From positions 22,625,484-22,689,483 of the forward strand of contig CM043968.1 in the NCBI GenBank assembly GCA_014529385.2: a stretch of 64,000 bases of DNA, written 5' to 3'. Shown here piece after piece: positions 1 through 9,855 of this stretch (the stretch's first letter is position 1; every line of letters starts with the position of its first letter). The DNA is from Adiantum capillus-veneris (taxonomy: Eukaryota; Streptophyta; Polypodiopsida; Polypodiales; Pteridaceae). The position numbers and the translations under genes were made by a program. The notes under the pieces were generated by a model that was given only the letters and a program-made list of their open reading frames with translations, was not told where the DNA came from and did not search any database.

Positions 1-1021
1 AACAACCAGCCCAATCTGAGTCCGAAAAAGCATGTAAGTCTGGCGGCAATGATCCCCCCTTGGTATAAAACAAGCCAAGATGTAAAGTGCCACTAAAGTA
101 GCGGAAAATCCTCTTGACAGCCTGCCAATGCTTAGATCCTGGGCTATGCATAAATCTAATGACCTGTGAGACTGCAAACTGAATATTTGGCCTCGTATTG
201 CATACATAAATGAGGCAGCCAACAGCAGTTTGGTAAAGAGTGACATCAGCAGAATCGCCAGCATCATATAGACTCAACTTCACACTTGTTTCCACGGGAG
301 TGGCAATAGGTTTGCAATCGTCAAGTCTAAACTTACATAGCAATGTCTCTATGAAACTTTTCTAGCACAAAGCAATACCACCATCACACTGCTTAAACTG
401 TATACCCAAGTAATGATGCAACAGCCCCAAATCTTTCATCTTGAAAGTAGCATTCAAATCAGCCGTAAATTCAGCAATATGTCTCTCATTTGGTCCCGTG
501 ATCAACAAATCATCTACATAAAGAACCACAATGAGAAGTACATCATCCTCAAGCTTTACATACAATGTGCTTTCTGTTGGACTGTTACGAAAGCCTCGTT
601 TCACAAAATGAGTGTCAGCTTTCTCATACCAAGCACGAGGAGATTGCTTCAACCCATACGAAACCTTGTTACATTTGCACACTTTGTCCTCTTGTCCTTT
701 CTTGACAAAACCGCGAGGCTGCGTTACATAAACTTCCTCAAATATGTCACCAATCAAGAAAGCAGTAACAATGTTTGATTGATGTACATCGCAATCAAAA
801 TGAGCTACCAATGCACATAGAAAACGCACAGTAGTCATACGACAAGTGGGAGCAAAGATCTCTTCATAATCTATGCCTTTTGCCTGTGCATAACCCTTTG
901 CAACAAGTCGAGCCTTATGGCGATCGATCTCGCCATCCAACTTGCGTTTCAACTTGTAAAAGCCACTTCGTACCAATGGCCTTTTTGCCAGGAGGCAAAT
1001 CACATAAAGTCCATGTGTCAT
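1..1021 (-). pseudogene. Cop1 pol, reverse transcriptase and RNase H part (partial)
   Basis: The reverse transcriptase palm is clear: KARLVAKGYAQ, the FAPTCRMTTVR box, SYGLKQSPRAWY and the catalytic LYVDDLLITG (YVDD). KMKDLGLLHHYLGIQ follows. A TAG near 359-361 ends this open stretch, but homology continues to position 1 in the same style (ETLLCK, TAVGCLIYVCN, then the RNase H start ending in AFSDSDWAGC). The same 3' region is preserved at 48,100-48,700 in Cop5, which supplies the part cut off here. Upstream, the DTWTLCDLPPGKKAIGTKW box lies in another frame between about 1075 and 970, showing two compensating frameshifts. The coding region is dead, with its catalytic motif intact. Confidence 0.93.
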
Positions 1022-1024
1022 TTT

Positions 1025-2785
1025 CTATAAGTGCATCATATTGTGATTGCATGGCAGCCATCCAATTTTCTGAATTCTGGCTTTATCAAAAGACAAAGGC
1101 TCCACAACATCATGTAAGCTAGACAGAGCCAGAGCATAACAATCTGATGCATAAGATGCATGGCGAGAGCCTGAACGAGTACGACTAGACAAAGGTGCAT
1201 CCAATTTACTGTCACGCAAAGTTTGCACCAGCCATTTTGGCATACCTCTAGCCTGCTCATTTTCAGCCCTTTCCTCATCAAGTACATCATGTACATCTGC
1301 ATCAGTAATAGGCTGATCTGTAACATTTTCAGAAACCCCCATAGGCTATACATTTGCCTCATTGGAACTTACATTCGTATTTCCACCACTGAAAAGAGGC
1401 AACAAAGTGTCATAAATGTCCTCTGAGCTTACATTACTGTCTCTAGTACATGACAGCAAGGGCTGAACAAAATCTTCCACAAACACTACATCGCGAGAAA
1501 CCAGAATACGTTTTGTTTGTGGATGATACAACCTGTAACCTTTGCTTTCAGCACTATAACCAACAAAAATACATTTGACAGCCTTATCATCCAATTTTCT
1601 GCGCTGCACTTGTGGCACCAAAGCATATGCCAAACATCCAAAAACACGCATGTGCTCAATAGAAGGCTTTCTATCATGCCATGCTTCATATGGAGTAATA
1701 GACTGCAGAGCTTTCGTAGGACACCTGTTAAGTACACATGTGGCACACATGATGGCCTCAAGCCAAAAAGAATGCGGCAAAGCTTGACTTTTGACCATAC
1801 ATCGTGCCATTTCCGTCAGTGACCTGTTTTTCCTCTCAACAACACCATTTTGCTGAGGTGTATAAGGAACTGTACATTGGTGTTTTATCCCACAACTAGC
1901 CAGAAATGCATTAAATTCATGAGACATATACTCCCCTCCTTGATCGAAACGGAGGGTGCCCATAGTACATTTCGAGACATTTTCAGCCATAGCCAGAAAT
2001 TATTTGAAGCACATAAAAACTTCGATCTTCGCTTTAAGCGGAAATACCCATGCATGCCTGGAGTAATCATCAATGAAAGTCACGAAGTACAGGTAATTGC
2101 CCAAGGACGGAGTTTGCATGGGCCCACAAACATCACTATGCACAAGCTGCAACCTGCATGTGGCCCGAACTGAACCATCCTTTGACAATTTAGAACGCTG
2201 CATCTTACCCAAAATAGAGCCTTCACAAACATGTTTGACAGGCGCTTCAAGAGGCAGCAAAGAAGCAACCATATCAGATTTCTGCAAACGCAGCAAACTG
2301 GCAAAATTCAGAGGACCAAAACGTGCATGCCAAAGTTTTGCATCTGAAATAGCCCTTGAATCTGCAACAGCATTTGTAAAAAAATTTCCACACTTGTCAT
2401 ACAAAGTGAGCTTATACAGCCCACGGCACAAAAGCCAAGATGCAACAATTTCATCACAAAAACTGAGATCATGAATTGTACATCTATCATCCACAAATTT
2501 GACTTCAAGTCCAAGCCTAGCAAGTGCAGATACAGACAAAAGATTCTTCTTGATCGCAGGTACATAAAGTGCATCAACAAGTGTGAAAGAACTGCCATTT
2601 GCAGCAGTAAGCACAATCTTTCCAACTCCCTGAACCGGATAAGAGGCATTGTTGGCACAAGTGACTGAACTCTCACGAGGGACAGACTCGAGAGAGGTGA
2701 ACAATTCACGATGTGAGGTAATGTGCTTTGTAGCACCACTATCAAAATACCACACATGTAAATCTGCAGAGCAACTGACTACCAT
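1025..2785 (-). pseudogene. Cop1 pol, protease and integrase part
   Basis: The N-terminal part carries the retropepsin-like aspartic protease: YFDSGATKH holds the catalytic D-S-G-A. It is followed by the LLSVSALARLGL segment and the GAG-pre-integrase domain (LWHARFGPLNF). The integrase core follows, with VHSDVCGPM, FIDDYSRHAWVF, FDQGGEYMS and the C-terminal PQQNGVVERKNR, which together provide the catalytic D, D and E. A single TAA near 1997-1999 splits the core between KIEVFMCFK and FLAMAENV. Further on, GYRLYHPQTKRILVSRDVVF is the usual copia integrase C-terminus, and a stop near 1343 follows it. The region then runs into the integrase-RT linker. Known role: polyprotein cleavage and integration of element cDNA in the nucleus. 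Confidence 0.93.
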
Positions 2786-3822
2786 GCATCATGGATAGTA
2801 GGATTGTAAGTGCACTCTGCGCTAAAAGCCCATTCTGCATCAACATCAGCATTACAGTCTCCTTTTACAGAAGACTCAACAATGACTGCATTTGTAGTGG
2901 AACCACCCTTTTTCTTCTTAGCCTGTTTGGCCTTCAACTTAGGACACTGCTTGATCTAGTGATCGTTAGCTTTACAATAATCACAGCGCATCTTCTTTTT
3001 GCACTTATCGCCAGAATTTCCAGACGAATTGCTGCCAGCAGAAGCATTAGGAACAGAATTTTTGCCACTCGCAGCAGAACCATAAGAAGTGGTTGCATTG
3101 CTATTACCACCCTTTCTTTGAGAAGCAATAAAAGCCTGTTCAACTACACGTGTCTAGTCCTGTTTTTCCTGGAAACTGAGTCTTGCAATGGCAATGTGCA
3201 TAATGCATCAAACTTGACAACTCCTGGATTTCCTTGGGTCATAAGTCTCCAAGTACTAGCAAAAGTCTGGTAAGAATCTGGTAAGGCATCAAGAACATTC
3301 TACACAAGGGAACTGTCTGAAATAACTTCACCTGCTGAAATAATTGCTCATTGATATCCTTGACACTAGCAAGAAAAGTGTCCATATCATCTTCCTTATG
3401 AATAATCTTCGACTCCAGCTCTTTACGCAGCAAAGCAATTTTAGCCTCATTGCGGCTAGCAAAAAGACCTGCTAGAATATCCCAAGCCTGTTTTGCACAT
3501 TTTGTTGAACGGATGTGAGGAACAATGGTGCGCTTCACAGACAAGGCAATCAATGCATGAGCCTGCGCATCCTTAATATCCCAACGAGCTTGTTCTGCCG
3601 TAGGCAAAACAACTCTAACAGCTACAATCCTTGCAGCAAGACCTGCAACATCCTCAATATCGCCTACATCCTCAGAACCAGGACGTGCATCAATGCCCTC
3701 CAGACACCCTTTGACACAAGAACATGTTGCATCATATAAGCCCACATATGGTAGTTGTCCCCATCCAACCTGTCCTCAGGAGCAAACATCTTGAACACAT
3801 CTGTGTTGTTGTTGTCAGCCAT
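2786..3822 (-). pseudogene. Cop1 gag with CCHC zinc knuckle (broken)
   Basis: Capsid/nucleocapsid precursor of the copia element; it would package element RNA in cytoplasmic particles. The start chosen is the ATG whose complement is at 3820-3822, giving MADNNNTDVF, about 350 bp after the primer-binding site. The body (about 3240-3745) has the plant copia UBN2-type gag look, with motifs such as AKQAWDIL, LRKELESK and DDMDTFLASV. A single frameshift near 3700 separates the N-terminus from the body. Near 2960-3000 the knuckle reads C-x2-C-x4-H-x4-C (CDYC, then H, then C), with an in-frame stop just after the histidine. A lysine-rich tail follows. Known: this family binds RNA. Seen: at least one shift and one stop, so no full Gag can be made. 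Confidence 0.9.
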
Positions 3823-4170
3823 GGTAAATGTTGCACTTGATGTGAAAACTACCCGAAAATAGGAGAAACGGAGCGGGAACAACCTGTGCTATATAGCACA
3901 AACCGTAGAAGACTATAAGGCACCTGTTATGCAAAAAACGGCACTGACAGAAATTCTGCACAAAATGACGAAATAGCCTGTGTAGTACTGCATGTAGTGG
4001 AAACGGAGGCCGAAATGAGCCCAAATAAAAATTCTGAGTAGACCGAGCTCTACGAGACTTCCCAAAATATATGTCGACCTGCGAACGCTCGCCAGAGCTC
4101 ACTGAAATTGGAGAAAGTGAGCAGGCGTGTGCTGAAGCAGCTGGCGACTAAGCCCGGGAGGGCGTGACCT

Positions 4171-4182
4171 GCTCTGATACCA
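4171..4182 (-). promoter_or_regulatory. Cop1 primer-binding site (initiator tRNA-Met type)
   Basis: The minus strand reads TGGTATCAGAGC, two bases inside the 5' LTR. This is the usual plant complement to the 3' end of initiator tRNA-Met, which primes minus-strand cDNA synthesis. It fixes both the element orientation and the LTR edge. Confidence 0.95.
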
Positions 4183-4184
4183 AT

Positions 4185-4421
4185 TGTTGGAATTAGGGTT
4201 GCAGAGAAACGCACACAGCTTGGAGAAGACGAAGGAAGCTCAAGGCACACAATAGAGAGTGTGTTTCTTAGTATGCAATGAAAAGATAGATAGCCATAGA
4301 GTGATGGGTGTATATCCAACGCAGGGGGGGGGGGGGGGGGGGAAACCTCCTAAAGAGGGAAAAAATACCCCGGCGGTCCTAATGTGTTCACACACATCAC
4401 TACCACATGTATATGGTAAGA
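4185..4421 (-). repeat. Cop1 5' LTR
   Basis: The LTR is recognised by comparison with the Cop2 LTR (6092-6315) and Cop5 LTR (47803-48032). All share the plus-strand start TGTTG(G/A)AA and the end ATGGTAACA. Here the last bases are mutated to GGTAAGA. The LTR is slightly longer than its relatives (about 237 bp against 224 and 230), mainly because a run of 5-6 G in the relatives has become 19 G at 4324-4342. Confidence 0.9.
4324..4342. repeat. Poly(G) tract, 19 bases
   Basis: This homopolymer lies inside the Cop1 LTR. The two sister LTRs have only 5-6 G at the same place, so the tract expanded after insertion, or is a sequencing or assembly artefact. Confidence 0.9.
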
Positions 4422-4769
4422 GAGCCACGTAGATTCCTCAGTAGAATTATGAAGATTCTTAAGTAGAACTTCAATTAGACTTTGGAAGCATCGATTTGCT
4501 CTGTCTGCTCTTTAATAGTATCGGTATGCTTTCAGAAAATCACACACAATACAACCAATATTATCTTCGCATCATAATAGTTATGAAATTTTTTGTACTG
4601 TTCTATTATGAATGAGTATGGATATGTGTCTACCACATATGGTGATTTACTCATACTTGTCAAAAAGCTAAGGGAGTCTAATAAGGCTATCCTTCCTTCT
4701 TATTTTCATGGGGAAGATAGGACATGCATTGTGACAAAGATGTAAAGTTTCAAAGAGAAGAATCACAAT
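4422..4769. other. Spacer between Cop1 and Cop2; no gene seen
   Basis: AT-rich sequence with no supported coding region, RNA gene or recognisable element end. It separates the Cop1 LTR from the truncated left edge of Cop2. Confidence 0.6.
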
Positions 4770-4787
4770 CTCCTTTCACAAACAATT

Positions 4788-5728
4788 CTACAATTGTTGC
4801 ACTCGTAGTGGAACCAGTTTCTTTATTTTAGCCTCTTTTGCCTTCAATTTTGGACATTGCTTGATCAAGTGATCATTAGCTTTATAATAATGGCAACGCA
4901 TCTTCTTTTTTCCCTTTTCACTAGAATTCCTAAGCAAAGTGCTACCAACAGAAGCATTAGGAATAGGTGATTTACCACTCGTAGAAGAACCTTGAGAAGT
5001 GACTACATTGTTGTTATCACTTTTTCTTTGAGCATCAATAAAGGCATGTTCAGTTGCACGCTGCTTAACTCTGTTTTTTCTCGAAAGTGACTCTTGCAAT
5101 AGCAATGTGCATATTTCATCAAACTTGACAACATCAGGATTTGTCTCCAAGTACTAGCAAAAGACTGGTAAGAATCTGGCGATGCATCAAGAATAGTCTA
5201 CACAAGGGAACTGTCATAAATGACTTCACCTACAAAAATAATTTGCTCATTAATATCCTTGATACTAGCAAGGAAAGTGTCCATTTCATTTTCCTCATGC
5301 ATAATCTTTGACTCTAGCTCTTTACACAACAATGCACTTTTAGTCTCATTGCGACTTGCATAAAGACCAACCACAATATCCCAAGCCTGTTTTGCAGATT
5401 TAGTTGAACGAATGTGAGGATTAATAGTGGGCTTCACATATAATGCAATGAATGCATGAGGTTATGCATCTCTAACATCCCAACGAGCTTGCTCAGCTGT
5501 AGGCAAAACAACTCTGGCAACAGCAACCCTGCCATCAAAACCTGCAACACGCTCAACATTGTATGTATCCTCAGAACCAGGGCATACATCAATGCCCTGC
5601 ACAACATTCCAAACACCCATTGACACAAGAACATGTTGCATCATGTAAGCCCACATTGGGTAATTGTCCCCATCCAATTTATCCTCAGCGGCAAACATCT
5701 TGAACACATTTGTGTTGTTGTCACCCAT
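4788..5728 (-). pseudogene. Cop2 gag (broken)
   Basis: The start codon complement is at 5726-5728 (MGDNNTNVFKMF), matching the Cop1 gag start with a small deletion in the N run. The capsid body keeps DNYPMWAYMMQHVL, LPTAEQARWD, SAKQAWDIV and ENEMDTFLASI. The nucleocapsid end near 4860-4910 keeps CHYYKANDH and QCPKLKAKE. The second cysteine of the CCHC knuckle is Y in this copy, so zinc binding should be lost. An in-frame stop follows ARWDVRDA and another follows YDSSLV. The reading frame changes before the nucleocapsid. It is clearly homologous to Cop1 gag (2786-3822), but more decayed. Confidence 0.88.
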
Positions 5729-6091
5729 GACGAGTGTCTGCACTTGATGTGAAAACTGCTTGAAAAGAGGATAAATGAAGCAAGACAACCACGTGCTATA
5801 TAGCACAACCCAAAGAAGATTGTAAGGCACCTACTATGCAAAAAATGGCACTGACAAAAATTTGCACAAAAGGACGAAATTGCCTATGTAGTACTGCCTG
5901 TAGTGGAAACAGAGATCGAAACGAGCCCGAATGGAAACTATGAGCAGAACCAGCTCTAAGAGCCCTCCCAAAGTATTTGTTGACCTGCTGATGCTCTCCA
6001 AATCGCACTGAAATCTGAGTTTTGTGTTGGGGATGTTGGCGACTAAGCTCGGGAAGAGTCCCCGGAAGACGCAACCTGCTCTGATACTAAT

Positions 6092-6315
6092 TGTTGAAAA
6101 TATGGTTGCAGGGAAACACACGCAGCTTAGAGAAGACAAAGAAGCTCAAGGCACACAACAAAGAGTAGTATTACTTAGTGTGCATTAGAAAGATAACCCT
6201 AGAGTGATGGGCGTATATACAATGCACGGGGGGAAAAACCTCCTAGAGAGGGAAAAAATGCCTTGGCAGTCCTAAGTGTGTTCACACACACCACTACCAC
6301 ATATGTATGGTAACA
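6092..6315 (-). repeat. Cop2 5' LTR
   Basis: 224 bp, plus-strand start TGTTGAAAAT and end ATGGTAACA. It is homologous along its length to 4185-4421 and 47803-48032, including the central G-rich spot (6 G here) and the TGTTCACACACA stretch. Confidence 0.92.
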
Positions 6316-6345
6316 GAATACACCTGTTCAGAATGGAGTTGTTGA

Positions 6346-6720
6346 GTGCATGAATATAACTATTTAGGAGAGGGTCACTTCCATGCTATCGATGGCAACT
6401 TTACCTCAAGAGTTTTTGAGGAGAGGGTATCTGGGGGGTATCTCATGGGTACATTGAATGTAAGGATACTAGCAATAATGTGGATTTTGACAAAGCTTCA
6501 GATGATATCTATGCCAAATGTGATGCACTTTAGAGAACATAAAAGGTTTTTTAGGAGCTTATTGCCCGGAGTATGTTTTGGGAATGCATTGATTGCAGGA
6601 TATTCCCAACATGGTAGTGGAAAAGCTTTGGTTGATACATATGCCAAATGTGCTGATTACTTGGCACTTGTGCTATTTAATGGCAGCCCAAAAGAGTATA
6701 TGGGAAGTTTGGACCAATAA
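6346..6720 (+). pseudogene. PPR-protein remnant (decayed)
   Basis: An open stretch of about 124 codons from an arbitrary ATG contains phrases typical of plant PLS-class pentatricopeptide-repeat proteins, such as NALIAGYSQHGSGKAL and VDTYAKCADY. Compare the usual family wording with N-A-[LM]-I-x-G-Y-x-Q-x-G and D-[ML]-Y-[AS]-K-C-G. A second DIYAKCDAL-like piece lies in another frame near 6505, so frames have shifted. PPR proteins act in organelle RNA editing and processing. Only two or three partial repeats are visible and no E or DYW domain, so this is a fragment or retro-copied relic, not a gene. Its ends are not definable. Confidence 0.55.
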
Positions 6721-6808
6721 TATGGCCGCCCATTGGGGTTAACAAAAGGAGGTCATGTGAAAAAGGGAGAGAAAGGGAAGCCAAGCATGGCGTGGATAAC
6801 AATAAGGA

Positions 6809-6826
6809 GGGGGGGGGGGGGGGGGG
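6809..6826. repeat. Poly(G) tract, 18 bases
   Basis: Uninterrupted G run following AATAAGGA. Confidence 0.9.
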
Positions 6827-7256
6827 AGGCATCGATTGCAGAGCTCGTTAACAAGTTGTGAAGTGCTTGAATGACACCATCAATGAAGTGCAAAATGCTC
6901 AGCATGCCATGATGGTGCCTCTTTTCGGCATCATATTGGGTGGATTCTACATTGCTCGATTCTCATGCTACCACATCATTAGGAGGCTATCCCCAAGCCG
7001 AGCACTAGCACCCTTTTGCTAGTGGGGGGCTTGGCTACTTTTAGAAGGATATTTTTTAGCATGAAAAGTGGGAGTTAGTGAACAGTGGGGAGGGGAAAGC
7101 TCCCTCTCTAGTCCTCTTGCACTCACTCCCTCAAGAAAAACCTCTCTCAAGCTCTACCTCTCTGGCAGAAGGGCATCCTCTCAATAGGAAGCTCCCTCTC
7201 GCTCTCTCTTTGCCTTAAGAAGGGAAAACACCCTCTCCCTTGGCTTAATCTCCCCG

Positions 7257-7264
<8 letters not shown>

Positions 7265-7317
<53 letters not shown>
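7265..7317. repeat. (CT)n microsatellite
   Basis: About 26 perfect CT units. Its translation gives the arginine/glutamate run that creates a spurious reading frame on the minus strand. Confidence 0.97.
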
Positions 7318-7320
<3 letters not shown>

Positions 7321-7530
7321 ATTAAGAAGGACCTTTGACCTTTGGGATGTGGCTCTCATTCTCTCTCAAACTTGATCTCCCTTTTGTTCTCTCTCCACAT
7401 ATGTCATTAAGAAAGGTATTAAGGAGAACATTAAGAGACATTAAAGGGCAATAAGAGGCAAGAATGGGGAGGCTATGAGCTCTCTTGATCTTGACCTCGA
7501 CCTCGTGAAAGCGAGAGTGGTGGTGATGGT

Positions 7531-7553
7531 GGGGGGGGGGGGGGGGGGGGGGG
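7531..7553. repeat. Poly(G) tract, 23 bases
   Basis: The longest G run in the window, preceded by GTGGTGATGGT. Its minus-strand translation gives a spurious proline run. Confidence 0.92.
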
Positions 7554-8097
7554 CTACAAGCTTTCTCGCTCTCGACCTCATGATTGCAAGGGATCAAGGT
7601 GCAGAAGGATTGAATACAAAGAAGGTGAAGAAGGATTGAAGATGAAGAAGAAAATATATTTACAATTTTATTTTTTTTTGGTTATTTCCTCCTCATTGAA
7701 AGGAGACAAGGGACTATTCTTTGGTGAAGGGCTTAGGGCAAAGGAAGGGTGAGCTCTGGACAATGGCCGATTTTTGAGGTAAGCACTAATCTGCATTTAC
7801 TGAGGGGCTCGAATGTATACAATTATGAGAGCCTTGACATGCGTCGAGAAGACTCCAAGGTTATGTTTGATTGGGAGCCAAGCTACGATTTTGATTAATT
7901 GTTAGTGCTGGAGATAATGTTAAAGACTTTTTCGAAAGTTTTTTATGATCTTGGTGATTGCTAGAGGTCGATTCAACCACATTCTATACAATTTATTTCA
8001 GTTAATGATTTAGTGCTCATTTGGGTTTCTATTGGAGTTCCATCTTCCTATTTTTGCTCTTCTTCTCTGGTGCTGTGTCGGCTCACCTCCTGAACCC

Positions 8098-9751
8098 CTA
8101 TCCCTTGACACCGTAGGATCTTCCAACATCATAAAGACTCACTTTGAAACATGTTTCCATTGGAGGAGTGGTAGGTTTGCAATCTTCAAGTCCAAGCTTA
8201 CATAGTAATGTCTCTATGTATCTTGCTTGACACAATGAAATACCTCCATCACAATGCTTAAACTGTAAGTCCAAGTAATAATGCAAAAGCCCCAAGTCTT
8301 TCATCTTGAAAGTAGCATTCAATTTAGCCTTGAATTAAGCAATGTAAATCTCATTTGGACCAATCAACAAATCATTTACATACAATATGAAAATGAGATA
8401 CACATCACTCTCATGTTTGACATATAGAGTGCTTTCAATTGGACTTTTACAAAATCTTTGTTTAACCAAGTGAGTTTCAACTTTCTCCTACCAAGCACGA
8501 GGACACTTCTTTGACCCATATAAAGCTTTCTTGCATTGATACACTTTCTTTCTTGTCCTTTCTTGAGAAAATCGTGAGGCCGTGTTACATATACTTCATA
8601 ATTCATTTTCTGTAAGTGCATCATATTCTCATTGCATTGCAACCATCCAATTTTTTAAATTTTGTGCTTCATCACAAGAAAGAGGTTCCTCTCATCACTG
8701 AACGAGTTTGCCTAGACATAGGTGCATCCAATTTACTGTCACACAAAGTATGCACTAGCCATTTTGGCATAACCTTAGCCTCTTCATTCTTTGCCCTTTC
8801 CACATCAAGTACATCATATAAATATGCATAGTAGGCTCATCTGTAACATTTTTCAAAACCCCAAAGGCTATACATTTGCCTCATTAGAACTTACATTCAA
8901 GATTTTACCATTAAAAAGAGGCAACAAAGTGTCATAAGTTCCCTATGAGCTTACACTATTGTCTTTGGTAAATGATAACAAAGGCTATATGGAATCTTTC
9001 ACAAATACAACATCTTGTGAGACCAAGCTACAAATTGTTTGCAGATGATGTAACCTTTGCTTTCATGACTTATTCAACAAAAATGCATTTGACAACCTTA
9101 TCATCAAATTTTATGTGCTACATTTGTGCCACCATAGCATAAGGTAAATGACCAAGATGCACATGTGATCAATAGATGTCATGCATTTACTTCAACATCA
9201 CAATTTCCATTTAGAAAAGATTTTGCAATAGCTACATTGCTAGGGGATTGCTAGTAGATCCAACTCTTCCTTCTTGGCTTCTTTTGGCTTCAACGTATGA
9301 CCTCTCTTGATCATGTGATCATTAGCCTTGCAATAATGGCAACGTGTCTTCTTCCTGTCTTTTTCACCAAAATGCATAGATAAGTTGCTGCTAGCAAAAG
9401 CACTAGACATAGGTGACTTGCTACTCATAGAAGAACCTCAAGAAGTGGCTACATTATTGTTACCACTTCCTCTTTGAGCAGCAACCAACGCATGTTCAGC
9501 TACACATTGTTTAGCCCCGTTCTTTCTTGAAAGTGGCCCTTGTAATAGCAATGTGAACAATACATCAAACTTGACATCTTGAGGGTTTTCTTCGGTCATA
9601 AGTCTCCAAGTATTAGCAAAAGTCTGGTAAGAGTCTGGCAATGCATCAAGAGCAGTCTATACAAGTGAACTGTCAAAAATAACTTCACCTCCAAAAATGA
9701 GTTGCTCATTGTTATCCTTGATACCAGCAAGAAAAGTGTTCATGTCATCTT

Positions 9752-9753
<2 letters not shown>
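8098..9753 (-). pseudogene. Cop3: internally deleted copia fragment (RT, integrase tail, gag)
   Basis: Read on the minus strand, this joins the gag end directly to the distal pol of a Cop1-like element. At 9240-9753 are gag pieces: EDDMNTFLAGIKDN, then KKTRCHYCKANDHMIKRGH, where the knuckle has lost its last cysteine. Between about 8600 and 9200 is a decayed integrase C-terminus and linker. At 8376-8642 and 8098-8322 is RT text: VYVTRPHDFLKKGQ, then KMKDLGLLHYYLDLQF. The protease and integrase core are missing, so a large internal deletion joins near 9180-9240. No LTR is visible. The right edge is a GA repeat that begins exactly inside the DDMNTF gag motif. Confidence 0.85.
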
Positions 9754-9846
<93 letters not shown>

Positions 9847-9855
9847 GGGGGGGGG
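9754..9855. repeat. (GA)n microsatellite plus 20-base poly(G)
   Basis: About 41 GA units (9754-9835) run straight into 20 G (9836-9855). The repeat replaces the rest of the Cop3 gag, marking a breakpoint. Confidence 0.97.

Larger units (their letters stand above)
1..4421 (-). mobile_element. Cop1: Ty1/copia LTR retrotransposon, 3' end outside window
   Basis: A minus-strand copia element read from its 5' LTR (right, 4185-4421) through a primer-binding site, gag, protease, integrase and reverse transcriptase to RNase H, which runs off the left edge. The order protease-integrase-RT-RNase H is diagnostic of Ty1/copia (Pseudoviridae) rather than gypsy. Most of the coding region, from about 3745 down to 362, lies in one minus-strand frame. 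It is broken by single in-frame stops near 1997, 1343 and 359, a frameshift near 3700 and a pair of compensating shifts around 970-1075. It is therefore a fairly recent but dead copy. Cop2, Cop3 and Cop5 are close relatives, with the same gag wording and LTR ends. Confidence 0.95.
4770..6315 (-). mobile_element. Cop2: truncated copia element (5' LTR and gag only)
   Basis: A minus-strand relative of Cop1, cut off at about 4770 just after the nucleocapsid, so all of pol is missing. It has a 5' LTR (6092-6315), a mutated primer-binding site (6078-6089, minus-strand TAGTATCAGAGC, with one change from the canonical TGG), a leader and gag. Because one end is simply absent, no target-site duplication can be checked. 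Confidence 0.9.
6721..8097. other. Low-complexity spacer without a gene
   Basis: No coding signal is supported. The stretch holds two poly(G) tracts and a long CT repeat, annotated separately, and purine-rich AAGA/GAAGG text near 7600-7680. Confidence 0.6.

Noticed and set aside
4171-4184. Possible tRNA gene or fragment matching initiator tRNA-Met
   Set aside because: Only about 12 bases match and they sit at the LTR edge, so this and the equivalent sites are primer-binding sites; no cloverleaf can be drawn.
7147-7359. Arginine/glutamate-rich minus-strand frame
   Set aside because: It is the translation of the CT microsatellite; the same applies to the frames over GA and GT repeats at 9657-9908, 22778-22981 and 59430-59816.
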